Below, piece by piece: positions 16,337-23,944 of a DNA stretch of 64,000 bases; position 1 is the stretch's first letter; every line of letters starts with the position of its first letter. A program made the position numbers and the translations under genes. Source of the DNA: Chloroflexi bacterium 54-19 (GTDB lineage: Bacteria > Chloroflexota > Chloroflexia > Chloroheliales > Chloroheliaceae); contig MKTJ01000080.1 in the NCBI GenBank assembly GCA_001898225.1, positions 62,001 through 126,000 of the forward strand. Direction: 5' to 3'. The notes beneath the pieces were generated by a model that saw nothing but the letters and a program-made list of their open reading frames with translations, ran no database searches and had not been told where the DNA came from.

Positions 16337-17297
16337 GCTCTACAATAGTTGCTTCAGGCAAAGGCACATCGGGGAAATTCTCGTTGTACCGGGCGAGAAA
16401 TTCCGACGAAGTAAAGGCGTGGCTCTGGGTACCGTAGTTTTCGATACAATAGGTCGCGGTCAGGGCCGCCACCCGGCCCATTTGTTCGAGGCTGTAGCCA
16501 TTAAGCAGCCCCTTGATGATACCGGCCCGGTAAGCGTCGCCGCCACCGGTCGGGTCTACCACCGCTTTTTCTCTGGCGACCGGGGCGTCCACGGTGTGCT
16601 CGGCGGTAATCAGGGTCGAACCGAACTCACCCCTGGTGACGATAACCAGGTCGGTGTACTGTAAAAGGTCGGAAGGAGTCAGGCCGGTCTTTTTCTCGAT
16701 AATGCCGAGTTCGTAATCGTTGCCGATAACGGCCCGCGAACCCTTCATGGCCTCAAGCATTTCCGGGCCTTCCAGGAAGATAACCTGCTGACCGGGGTCG
16801 TAGATATAAGGGACATTGAGTTCCTGGCACTCTTTGACGTGCGATACCATCGCCTGGGGGTCGTTCGGCGAGATAATCGCCAGTTGAATTTCGGATGGGT
16901 TAAAATCACCAACGTGCAGGTCGTGAGCGAAGTTCATTGCGCCGGGGTAGAAACCGGTAATCTGGTTGCTCGATTTATCGGTGGTGATAAAGCAGGAAGC
17001 GGTAAACTCGTCCGGGATAACCTTGATGCCGCTGGTATCCACGCCCGCTTCATCGAGCCAGGCCTGGTAATCGGCAAAGTCGTGCCCGACCGTCCCGACA
17101 ACAAGCGGCCTTTCGCCCAGCAAAGCCAGGTTATAGGCGATATTGGGGCCGCAACCGCCCCGCTGCTTGCGCAGAGAATTTACCAGGAACGAAACATTGA
17201 TGATATGCACTTTTTCGGGCAGGATGTGGTCCTTGAAATAGCCCTGAAAATCCATGATGTGGTCGTACGCCAGCGACCCGGAAACAAGAATAGACAT
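16317..17297 (-). CDS. PfkB-family carbohydrate/nucleoside kinase, probably adenosine kinase
   Basis: Ribokinase-fold kinase, 326 residues. Diagnostic segments: QRGGCGPNIAYNLALLGERPLVVGTVGHDF (N-terminal PfkB region) and DPTGGGDAYRAGIIKGLLNGY (C-terminal signature with the catalytic Asp in GGGDA). VIVTRGEFGSTLI is the nucleotide-binding strand. In this operon the likely substrate is adenosine released by AhcY, converting it to AMP and pulling the hydrolase forward. Its start overlaps the mtnA stop (TAATG), so the two are translationally coupled, and GAGGAGG precedes ATG 17297. The substrate assignment is inferred from context; other PfkB substrates are possible. The last five residues derive from a heptamer repeat. 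Confidence 0.85.
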   Translation of the reverse strand: MSILVSGSLAYDHIMDFQGYFKDHILPEKVHIINVSFLVNSLRKQRGGCGPNIAYNLALLGERPLVVGTVGHDFADYQAWLDEAGVDTSGIKVIPDEFTASCFITTDKSSNQITGFYPGAMNFAHDLHVGDFNPSEIQLAIISPNDPQAMVSHVKECQELNVPYIYDPGQQVIFLEGPEMLEAMKGSRAVIGNDYELGIIEKKTGLTPSDLLQYTDLVIVTRGEFGSTLITAEHTVDAPVAREKAVVDPTGGGDAYRAGIIKGLLNGYSLEQMGRVAALTATYCIENYGTQSHAFTSSEFLARYNENFPDVPLPEATIVERKTLNV

Positions 17298-18418
17298 TAT
17301 GCCTCCTCAACCTCAAATAAAGCCCTGATACTGCTTTCGAACGGCGGGCGAGCGATGCCGCGTTCGGTGATAATCCCGGCGATGAGCCGGGCGGGGGTTA
17401 CATCGAATGCCGGGTGATAGGCCGGAGCGCCTTCAGGAGCAACACGGACCCCGGCAATGGCAGTGACTTCGGCGGCGCTGCGTTCTTCAATCGGGATAAA
17501 CGAACCATCGGGAATTGCCAGGTCAATGGTCGAGAGCGGCGCGGCGATATAAAAAGGGATGTTGTGGGCGTTGGCCAGCACCGCCAGGCTGTAAGTGCCG
17601 ATTTTGTTGGCCGAGTCGCCGTTGGCGGCAATCCGGTCGGCCCCGGTAATTACGAACTGGACTTTCCCGCGCTGCATGAGGTGCCCGGCCATGTTGTCGG
17701 TGACCAGGGTATAAGGGATATTTAGTTGTTGCAGTTCCCAGGCCGTCAGGCGGGCTCCCTGCAAATAGGGCCGGGTCTCATCCACCCAGACGTGGACCTT
17801 TTTACCGGCTTCATGCGCGGCCCGGATAACCCCCAGGGCGGTCCCAAACCCGGCAGTTGCCAGCGCCCCGGTGTTGCAATGAGTTAAAACATTCCCCTCG
17901 GCGGGCACCACTTCTTCGCCAAAAGCGCCCATTTGCCGGTTGATACGAATGTCGTCGGCGTGAATCTGCCGGGCCAGTTCGAGCAGAGCGTCCCCGATTT
18001 CCGAAACACTGCGGCCTTCGGCGGCCAGACGCCCGGCCAGTTCCTGGCTGCGTTTGATAGCCCAGCCGAGGTTAACGGCGGTCGGCCTGGTCGCGAATAG
18101 ATGTTTCCCGGCCACTTCCAGTTCGGCCAGTAAAGCCTGGGGGGTAGCCGCCGCCGAGCGGCGGGCTGCCAGGGCCATCCCGTAAGCCCCGGCCACACCG
18201 AGCGCGGGCGCGCCGCGTATCTGCATGGTCTTGATAGCCTGGCCCACCGCCTCGTAATCGGGGCAGACCACCATGACAATCTTGTGGGGCAGCAAAAGTT
18301 GGTCGAGTAAGAGTAGCGCTTCGGGCTGCTCGCCGGAAGCGGGCCGCCATTCGAGCGTTTGGAAGGGGCTGTCATCAGCCTGGGAGGCAGTGGTATCTAT
18401 GAAATCCTGGGTAGCCAA
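17297..18418 (-). CDS. mtnA: S-methyl-5-thioribose-1-phosphate isomerase
   Basis: Isomerises methylthioribose-1-phosphate to the ribulose form in the methionine salvage pathway. 373 residues. Features of the MtnA/eIF2B-like fold: LLLDQLLLPHK at the N-terminus, MQIRGAPALGVAGAYGMAL (substrate phosphate loop), HCNTGALATAGFGTALGV with the catalytic Cys, and GADRIAANGDSANKIGTYSLAVLA with the catalytic Asp. A TTG at 18418 is the only start that keeps the N-terminal FQTLEW region; the ribosome site AGGA is about 14 bases away, so the start is uncertain. It is first in the riboswitch-controlled operon. Other salvage genes (mtnP, mtnB-D) are not in the window. Confidence 0.93.
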   Translation of the reverse strand: MATQDFIDTTASQADDSPFQTLEWRPASGEQPEALLLLDQLLLPHKIVMVVCPDYEAVGQAIKTMQIRGAPALGVAGAYGMALAARRSAAATPQALLAELEVAGKHLFATRPTAVNLGWAIKRSQELAGRLAAEGRSVSEIGDALLELARQIHADDIRINRQMGAFGEEVVPAEGNVLTHCNTGALATAGFGTALGVIRAAHEAGKKVHVWVDETRPYLQGARLTAWELQQLNIPYTLVTDNMAGHLMQRGKVQFVITGADRIAANGDSANKIGTYSLAVLANAHNIPFYIAAPLSTIDLAIPDGSFIPIEERSAAEVTAIAGVRVAPEGAPAYHPAFDVTPARLIAGIITERGIARPPFESSIRALFEVEEA

Positions 18419-18462
18419 AGGTTTTATTATTTCCTAAATAAAATTCGCTCTAAATAAAGGAC

Positions 18463-18537
18463 AAAAAAATAGATTGGCGGCGACCGGGAAAGGTTGAGGG
18501 AATACCTCTATATAAACCTACCTGCGCACATCAATCT
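18463..18537 (-). terminator. Candidate expression-platform terminator of the SAM riboswitch
   Basis: Reading leftwards, a closing stem AGATTG/CAATCT encloses an inner AGGTT-GAGG/CCTC-AACCT stem and is followed by a run of seven T. It lies between the aptamer and mtnA, where an attenuator is expected. The stem is interrupted, so this is only a candidate. Confidence 0.5.
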
Positions 18538-18556
18538 GAGTTTAGAACTTCTTCCT

Positions 18557-18659
18557 CTCATCTCTCAGGTAATTTTTAAAAAATACCTGTCGGAATTGGC
18601 ACCGCCTTTACGCGGTTGCCGGGCTTCACAGGGCCAGTCCCTCCACCTCTCTTGATGAG
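18557..18659 (-). promoter_or_regulatory. SAM-I riboswitch (S-box)
   Basis: Leftward RNA element with almost every S-box landmark in order: P1 strand CTCATCAAGAG, AGGTGGAGGGACTGGCCC, TGAAGCCCGGCAACC, GGTGCCAATTCC with GACAG, and the closing ACCTGAGAGATGAG pairing with the first strand (CTCATC/GATGAG). It starts about 30 bases from a TTGATT-N17-TATAGT promoter and ends 138 bases before mtnA. SAM binding should switch off the mtnA-pfkB-ahcY-metK operon. Known for this class: binding of SAM favours a terminator over an antiterminator. Confidence 0.95.
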
Positions 18660-18691
18660 CTTTATCCTATTTATTATTTTTTAGACACCTA

Positions 18692-18720
18692 ACTATAACA
18701 TAGCCCCGGTTAAAAATCAA
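18692..18720 (-). promoter_or_regulatory. Sigma-70 promoter of the SAM-cycle operon
   Basis: On the minus strand TTGATT, 17 bases, TATAGT. It directly precedes the riboswitch aptamer and starts right at the end of the upstream membrane-protein gene. Confidence 0.75.
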
Positions 18721-18721
18721 A

Positions 18722-19534
18722 TCATAGGGGGACATAGGTCTGGAACAAGATGACCCGCGAGACGATTTCCCCGGCCAGGACACCCCCCAGCGCCACGTAC
18801 AGAAACCCGGTCGAGGACATATGGGCTTTTAGTTTACAGGTCTGCATGGTAGCGTAGGACAACACCAGGGGAAAAACGATACCGACCAGCACCCGCAACC
18901 AGAAAAAGACGGCCCATTTTTCGCTGACGGCCAGGGAATTGCTGACCCACGGCCCGGCGTTGACGATTACCAGGACGGCCTGACCGAGCAGAGAGTAGAA
19001 AAAGAGGCGGTTTATCCGGGCCAACGGCGCGACGGTCAGGGTGGGCGTCACCAAATACCAGTGGCCTAACAGCATCCCGGTAAGGACGGTCCCGACGGCA
19101 GCCGAGCCCAAAAAGAAACTGAAGGGGGCAATAAAACCGCCGAGATAGCTGCCCCGGTAAAGCATGGCGACCGCGAACAATGTCAGACAACAGGCCAGGA
19201 GGGCGGCTATACCGGAAATCCGGCGGGCCTTATCGGTGCCAAGACCGACCATCACGTTATAGACCACCAGCAAAATGAGTGTGATACTCAGCCAGGTATC
19301 CTGAAAACCGTTCCAGCCCAGGTCAATACCGGGATACAACTGCTGACCGCGCCCGAAGTCAATCCCGCTCAGGCTCAACCGGGCGCAGAAAGCCACGGCC
19401 AGGGCTGTCAGGCCGACGCTGGAAAGGAACCCCCGCCCCAGTTCGCCCCGGAAATCGGTCAGAATCAGGACCGCGAAGGTGCCGACAAACACTTCGATTA
19501 AGGTTGTATATAACACCAACGGTAGACTTTCCAC
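18722..19534 (-). CDS. Polytopic membrane protein of unknown function
   Basis: 270 residues with about eight hydrophobic helices spread over the whole length, starting near residue 5. I cannot assign a family with confidence. The last segment (GFLYVALGGVLAGEIVSRVILF) has a G-E-x2-x-R-x2-F pattern resembling the final helix of DmsC/NrfD-type anchor subunits of molybdo-oxidoreductases, but no partner catalytic or Fe-S subunit is adjacent. Its stop almost touches the SAM-operon promoter, so the operon is transcribed in the same direction immediately downstream. The start ATG at 19534 (MESLPLVLY) begins directly in the first membrane segment. Confidence 0.65.
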   Translation of the reverse strand: MESLPLVLYTTLIEVFVGTFAVLILTDFRGELGRGFLSSVGLTALAVAFCARLSLSGIDFGRGQQLYPGIDLGWNGFQDTWLSITLILLVVYNVMVGLGTDKARRISGIAALLACCLTLFAVAMLYRGSYLGGFIAPFSFFLGSAAVGTVLTGMLLGHWYLVTPTLTVAPLARINRLFFYSLLGQAVLVIVNAGPWVSNSLAVSEKWAVFFWLRVLVGIVFPLVLSYATMQTCKLKAHMSSTGFLYVALGGVLAGEIVSRVILFQTYVPL

Positions 19535-19669
19535 CCTGGCTCCATTTCTTTTTTGGGATGTTTACGAATGCGTATTTGCTTTTATTATAGCATAACCCTT
19601 CCCGGTGAAAACCTTTTGGGGCTTTCCCAATTTAATTTTCCCGGTATGAAACAAACTGGTGACAGGTTT

Positions 19670-19677
19670 GGTATAAT
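19670..19677 (+). promoter_or_regulatory. Extended -10 promoter for the 74-aa gene
   Basis: TATAAT at 19672-19677 preceded by TGG (extended -10 form TGnTATAAT). No good -35. It lies 52 bases before the start codon of the small gene at 19730. Confidence 0.5.
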
Positions 19678-19729
19678 ATTTCCAGTTTACTGATTACTTT
19701 AATTGTTCGCCGGGAGGATTCGCCCTGTT

Positions 19730-19954
19730 ATGCGCACTTATTGGAATACCGACCATTTCAGGCAGAGTTTAATGGTGGTGAACCTGGCAACCCAGGGCTA
19801 TAACACGGACGAGTTAAAAGTCTTCTTTTACTATTTCTTCGATAGCGGTTCCGACCACTGGACCCTCACCGACCGCTACTCCTGGGCCAAAATCCATGTC
19901 GAGAATTTCCGCAGTGGCAACCTCGACCTTGACGACGAGCTAAATTCCAAATAA
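19730..19954 (+). CDS. Hypothetical protein (74 aa)
   Basis: Not recognised. 74 residues rich in aromatic residues (7 F/Y/W in the run KVFFYYFFDSGSDHW alone), ending in an acidic tail DLDDELNSK. No signal peptide or membrane helix. ATG 19730 is chosen because GGGAGG lies 11 bases upstream and an extended -10 promoter precedes it; upstream TTG and other codons are less likely. It converges on the FAD oxidoreductase gene. The clear promoter, ribosome site and high codon regularity support a real gene. Confidence 0.65.
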   Translation: MRTYWNTDHFRQSLMVVNLATQGYNTDELKVFFYYFFDSGSDHWTLTDRYSWAKIHVENFRSGNLDLDDELNSK

Positions 19955-19972
19955 GTTCTTTTTAGTTTTTAT

Positions 19973-21154
19973 CTATAAAAGGTGCAGGGCTGTCTCGGCT
20001 TCTTTTTGCTTGCCGGAAAACCGGGCCGGGCTGAGCGGTGCAAGGTCGAAAGTTTCGGTCTGGCCGAGCGCGACCAGTTCCGCCACCGAGCGAGCGATAG
20101 CCGGGGAGAACATCACGCCGTGCCCGTTAAACCCTGCCGCCAGGTACAACCCCTTAACCGCAGGGTCTGCTCCCACCACCGGCAGGCCGTCCGGCGCGAC
20201 ATCGTACAGTCCGGTAATTACCCGGTTCGGTTCCAGGGGCTTTATCTTCGCCAGCGAGGGGTAGCGCAGCCCGGCCAGATGGTGCATGCTTTCTAAAGCA
20301 GCCTGGGAAGTGTCGTAGTCGTAGCCGGTTACATGGGTAAGAGGTTTGACCCCGACAATCGCCTCGCCGCCTTCGTTGCGGACATAGGTCCCGGTAACCA
20401 GGTCGGTAATCAGGGGCATGGTGCGGGGTAAATCAGAGGGGGCTTTCACTAAATATTTAACTCGCGGCGAAGGCTCGACCGGGACATCGCTTCCGGCCAT
20501 CTGCTGGACCAACCGCGCCCGCGCCCCGGCAGCGTTTACAACTTTCGATGTTTCAATCCGCCGACCCGGACAGACCACGGCCCGGATATTCCCATCCTTA
20601 ACCTCAATGCTCGTCACCGGGCAATGCTCGAAGACCTGGACCCCTGCTTCCTTACACTTTTGCAGCAGCCACTGGTGGACCGTCCAGGGGTTGAGCCAGA
20701 AATCGTCCGGCCCAAAGGTGGCCGCTACCACGCCCGCGCTTTCTATATAAGGAAAATACTCCTTAATTCTAGAACCAACCAGCCACTCGGAACGGACGCC
20801 CATTGCCTGCTGAAGCTGCCAGGAGCGATACAGCCCGGCCCGGTCATTTTCCCCGGCCAGAAAGGCGTAGCCAACCGGCTCGTACCCGGCCTTTATTTCG
20901 GGGATTTTTAGGAACTCGTCAAAAAAGGGCAGGGAAGCGGTTACCAACTCGATTTCGAAACGCGACCCGAACTGGCGGCGAACCCCGGCGGAGAAACGCC
21001 CGTAGAGTTCACTCCCGGCGTAGCTGCGCTCGACCACGACCACGTCCCGCACACCCAAACGGGTCAGGTGCCAGGCCGTTTGCAGCCCGGTAATCCCCGC
21101 CCCGATTACCACCACACCGGCCACTATCTTTTCACCATTCTGGGGATATGTCAT
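19973..21154 (-). CDS. FAD-dependent oxidoreductase, DAO family (D-amino-acid/sarcosine oxidase-like)
   Basis: 393-residue flavoprotein. The N-terminal dinucleotide fold GVVVIGAGITGLQTAWHLTRLG, then the ERSYAGSELYGRFSAGVRRQFG region that in sarcosine oxidase-like enzymes contacts FAD, and the C-terminal GLYDVAPDGLPVVGADP followed by AAGFNGHGVMFSPAIARSVAEL are standard for the DAO (PF01266) family. Members oxidise secondary or D-amino acids, or act as dehydrogenases. The ATG at 21154 lies one base after the stop of the enolase-superfamily gene, which shows tight coupling; an earlier in-frame start would overlap it heavily. The pair suggests a catabolic pathway for an amino acid derivative. The substrate is not predictable. 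Confidence 0.85.
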   Translation of the reverse strand: MTYPQNGEKIVAGVVVIGAGITGLQTAWHLTRLGVRDVVVVERSYAGSELYGRFSAGVRRQFGSRFEIELVTASLPFFDEFLKIPEIKAGYEPVGYAFLAGENDRAGLYRSWQLQQAMGVRSEWLVGSRIKEYFPYIESAGVVAATFGPDDFWLNPWTVHQWLLQKCKEAGVQVFEHCPVTSIEVKDGNIRAVVCPGRRIETSKVVNAAGARARLVQQMAGSDVPVEPSPRVKYLVKAPSDLPRTMPLITDLVTGTYVRNEGGEAIVGVKPLTHVTGYDYDTSQAALESMHHLAGLRYPSLAKIKPLEPNRVITGLYDVAPDGLPVVGADPAVKGLYLAAGFNGHGVMFSPAIARSVAELVALGQTETFDLAPLSPARFSGKQKEAETALHLL

Positions 21155-21155
21155 A

Positions 21156-22265
21156 TTACTTTGCCCTGGCGTCCTGCCGCCTGAGAGCCGCTTCGTCAAT
21201 CTCCACGCCCAGACCCGGTCCACCCGGAACGGCTATCTGACCCCCTTCAACCCGGATGGGGTTGGTAACCACGTCCTGCTCGTATTTCAAGGGGCCGACC
21301 AGGTAATTCGGATAGGGCAAATCGGGCAATGAGGCGGCCAGGTGCAGACCACCGGCGGTGGCAATCCCCAGTTCAAGCACGCTGCCCACCATCACTTTCA
21401 ACCCTGAGACACGGGCCACGGTCGCGCACTCGCGGGAGCGCAAAAGCCCGCCCAGCTTCGATAGACCCAGGTTTATCACCCTGGCCGTCTGGCGGCGGGC
21501 TACCTCGACCACGTCATAGGACTGGTAGACCGATTCGTCGGCGGCCAGGTCAATCGAACTGCGCCGCACTACCTCGGCTTGCCCGTCTTTGTCCCAGGCC
21601 GGTAGAGGTTGTTCCAGCACGATAACCCCGATAGCGGCCAGGCGGGGCAAGGCTTTGAGACAATCAGTGACGCTCCAGAGACCATTGACATCCACCAGAA
21701 GTTGAATTTCCGCCGGGAGGGACGCCCGCACCCGTTCAAGTCTTTTGAGGTCATCGTCTAAAAGGCCGCGCCCGGCATAAAGTTTGAGGGCGGTATAGCC
21801 GAGTTCAAGCTGAGCCAGGGCCGTTTCGACCATGCTCTCCGGCTCACCCCAGCCAACCGAGCCGTGCATGGTAATTTTGTCCCGGTATTTACCGCCCAAA
21901 AGAGCGGTCACCGAGAGATTGGCGGCCTTCCCGGCAATATCCCAGAGGGCCAGGTCTACCGCGGTCAGGGTAAAGGGACAATGCGGTAGAAAGCGTTCAA
22001 GCTGGCGCAGGAGTGGTTCGCGGTCAAGCGGGTCTTTACCCAGGATTAGGGGCGTGACCCGCTCGTTCAGGTTGTCCACGACCGATTTCTGGGTTTCGGC
22101 GGTAAAGGCAGGCACCGGGCAGGCTTCTCCATAGCCGACCAGCCCTTCGTCCGTAACGATTTTTAAAATGACATTCTGGGAAGATTTGCGGTCAATCAGG
22201 CCGAACTGGAACAGTTGCTTGAAATTGGCCTTTAAGGGAATTGCTTCGATAGATTGGATTTTCAC
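21156..22265 (-). CDS. Enolase-superfamily enzyme (muconate-cycloisomerase/dipeptide-epimerase subgroup) with K-x-Y motif
   Basis: 369 residues with the N-terminal capping domain and C-terminal barrel of the MLE-type subgroup. Metal ligands are present: Asp in LLVDVNGLW, Glu in IVLEQPL and Asp in LAADES. The opposite-face lysine is in INLGLSKLGGL. The usual catalytic K-x-K on the second barrel strand reads ALKLYAG, so the second lysine is replaced by tyrosine; this argues against ordinary racemase or epimerase chemistry. GTG at 22265 is chosen because AGGAG lies five bases upstream; earlier codons would add an unlikely hydrophobic extension. It is followed one base later by the DAO-type oxidase gene. 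The function is open. Confidence 0.8.
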   Translation of the reverse strand: MKIQSIEAIPLKANFKQLFQFGLIDRKSSQNVILKIVTDEGLVGYGEACPVPAFTAETQKSVVDNLNERVTPLILGKDPLDREPLLRQLERFLPHCPFTLTAVDLALWDIAGKAANLSVTALLGGKYRDKITMHGSVGWGEPESMVETALAQLELGYTALKLYAGRGLLDDDLKRLERVRASLPAEIQLLVDVNGLWSVTDCLKALPRLAAIGVIVLEQPLPAWDKDGQAEVVRRSSIDLAADESVYQSYDVVEVARRQTARVINLGLSKLGGLLRSRECATVARVSGLKVMVGSVLELGIATAGGLHLAASLPDLPYPNYLVGPLKYEQDVVTNPIRVEGGQIAVPGGPGLGVEIDEAALRRQDARAK

Positions 22266-22373
22266 GAACACTCCTGATTGAGGATAATAGAACCGGGTGA
22301 TTAGTATAAAAATATATGGTATATTCAAATATAACCCAGGTGTCGGTAGAGATTCAAATCAGGAGGACAGGTC

Positions 22374-22622
22374 ATGGACACAAACGAGGAAGCCAGGCAG
22401 GATAACAACGTTTTGCCGGAAGTTGAGCTTTCAGAGACAGACCTCAACGAGGTCAGCGGCGGGACGGCCAAGGACAACTTGAGCGATATGAATACCCAGG
22501 ACATGGGGCAATTACAGGCCGCCATGGACAAGAAAAGCCAGCTCGAACAGATGATTTCGAATACGGTGAAGGCTAACTCCCAGACAACCAGTGGAATAGT
22601 TTCAAACCTGAAATCGAGCTAA
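22374..22622 (+). CDS. Small secreted-peptide precursor with double-glycine leader (82 aa)
   Basis: 82 residues. The first 30 end in VELSETDLNEVSGG, an exact fit to the double-glycine leader pattern of bacteriocin and peptide-pheromone precursors: Leu at -12, Ser at -11, acidic at -8, Leu at -7, Val at -4, Gly-Gly at -2/-1. Cleavage would release a 52-residue core (starting TAKDNLSDM) that is polar, free of Cys, rich in Q, N, S and M, and probably helical. Such leaders are normally cut by C39-peptidase ABC exporters; none is in the window. AGGAGG lies eight bases before ATG. It is divergent from the enolase-superfamily operon and convergent with the LCAT-like gene. The role is unknown. Confidence 0.7.
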   Translation: MDTNEEARQDNNVLPEVELSETDLNEVSGGTAKDNLSDMNTQDMGQLQAAMDKKSQLEQMISNTVKANSQTTSGIVSNLKSS

Positions 22623-22640
22623 AACCGACCCGGTCTTCTT

Positions 22641-23918
22641 TTAAAAAGGCATTACCAGGGCGACGTAGTCGGGCTTGCGGGCCGAAAGGGCCGGACCGTC
22701 CCAGGTCGAGGCTTCGATGGGCGGCAGGTCGGGCCGTACGAAATATTGTAACAGGCGGCGCACTGCGTCGGGGTCACCCACAATCTGGACGTGATCGAGC
22801 GAACGGTTAAGCTGCTGGCCGAGGTCGGTCTGGCAAACCTTAACCTGCCAGGTCGAGCCGTCCGTTTTGGTGGGCGGCAACACCAGGAAAGCCGAGTCTC
22901 GCGGTACGATGCTGTCGCCGGGGCCGTAGCTCGATGCCGGTTGCGGATCAACTACTTTGCCGTGTTCCCACATCGGCAGGTTGGGAGATTTATCGACCTT
23001 TAATTTGACCAGGGTTTGGACGGTTGAGCTATAGAAGAAGGCCAGTTCGGCCACCTTATCCAGCCGGTCCAGGTTGTCGGGCCGGTCTAGTTTTTCCAGG
23101 TGGGTGTTGTCGGGCAGGCCAAAGGGGTAAAGTTGCTCCTGGCCGTTTTCGTCCAGCGAATAAAGATAGTTGGTCTGCTTGACCGGCAAAAAATCGTGGA
23201 TGGAGCGCAGGTTTGCCCGGACATAATCGAACAAATCCGGCAGGCCAACCCCTTTTATCCCCCGGTAGATAAAATCAAATTTGCGGTGAGGGAGCCAGGT
23301 ATCGTAGCGTTGGGCCAGCAAGACCATGCTCTGGGCATCCCGGATTGGCACTCCGATCCGGTTGCTATCACCGCCTTCGTAAGCGTAGTAAGCGGCCATC
23401 GCCCCCTGTTGAGGTGAAGCGACCAGTACCAGGCGGTTGACCTCTCCGTTATAATCGTCCCCCTGGACAAAGGTCCGGCCAACCAGCCCGCCCATACTGT
23501 GACAAACCAGGTCAACCTTGCTGTAATCGACCGGGCGCGGCGACCGGCCCAGGGCTCTTTTTGGTGAAAGTTTCTGGATGCGCCGGATTTCGGTAGCCAG
23601 CAGGGGGGCCAACTCGGCCGCGCTCCGCCGCCAATCGTAGCCAAAGCTAAAGAGCGACACACCCGGCACGTAGCCGATTTTTTCAAGGCCGTCCAGCAGG
23701 TTGTAGTAGACACCGGTCACGGGGTCCATACGCCCATGCGGAAGGGGCGGCCAGGTCCCCAGCAGACCCGGCACTACCACGACCGGGTGAATCGTAGCCG
23801 GTAAGAGGTCGGGCCAGTCCGGTTTAGCCATTTTCACAAACGGGAACTGGCCGGAAAACCGGAGCGATTTGAGCGTTGCCAGGACCGTACTCGAAAAAGC
23901 GAAAACATTTCTTAACAA
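22641..23918 (-). CDS. Lecithin:cholesterol acyltransferase-like alpha/beta hydrolase
   Basis: 425 residues, LCAT/PDAT-like lipase fold. Oxyanion region VVVVPGLLGTW near residue 50, GYDWRRSAAEL as in LCAT proteins, nucleophile elbow VCHSMGGLVGRTF, and GDSIVPRDSA as the likely Asp region; a DHVQIVGDP histidine near the C-terminus completes the triad. Bacterial members are esterases or phospholipases. TTG 23918 keeps about 30 extra residues with a weak hydrophobic stretch; ATG 23831 (MAKPDWPDLLP) is the alternative start. It follows the RibD-like gene after 26 bases, so they probably form an operon. Confidence 0.8.
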   Translation of the reverse strand: MLRNVFAFSSTVLATLKSLRFSGQFPFVKMAKPDWPDLLPATIHPVVVVPGLLGTWPPLPHGRMDPVTGVYYNLLDGLEKIGYVPGVSLFSFGYDWRRSAAELAPLLATEIRRIQKLSPKRALGRSPRPVDYSKVDLVCHSMGGLVGRTFVQGDDYNGEVNRLVLVASPQQGAMAAYYAYEGGDSNRIGVPIRDAQSMVLLAQRYDTWLPHRKFDFIYRGIKGVGLPDLFDYVRANLRSIHDFLPVKQTNYLYSLDENGQEQLYPFGLPDNTHLEKLDRPDNLDRLDKVAELAFFYSSTVQTLVKLKVDKSPNLPMWEHGKVVDPQPASSYGPGDSIVPRDSAFLVLPPTKTDGSTWQVKVCQTDLGQQLNRSLDHVQIVGDPDAVRRLLQYFVRPDLPPIEASTWDGPALSARKPDYVALVMPF

Positions 23919-23944
23919 GGCGGCAAAACCTCTTTGAGAGTCTT

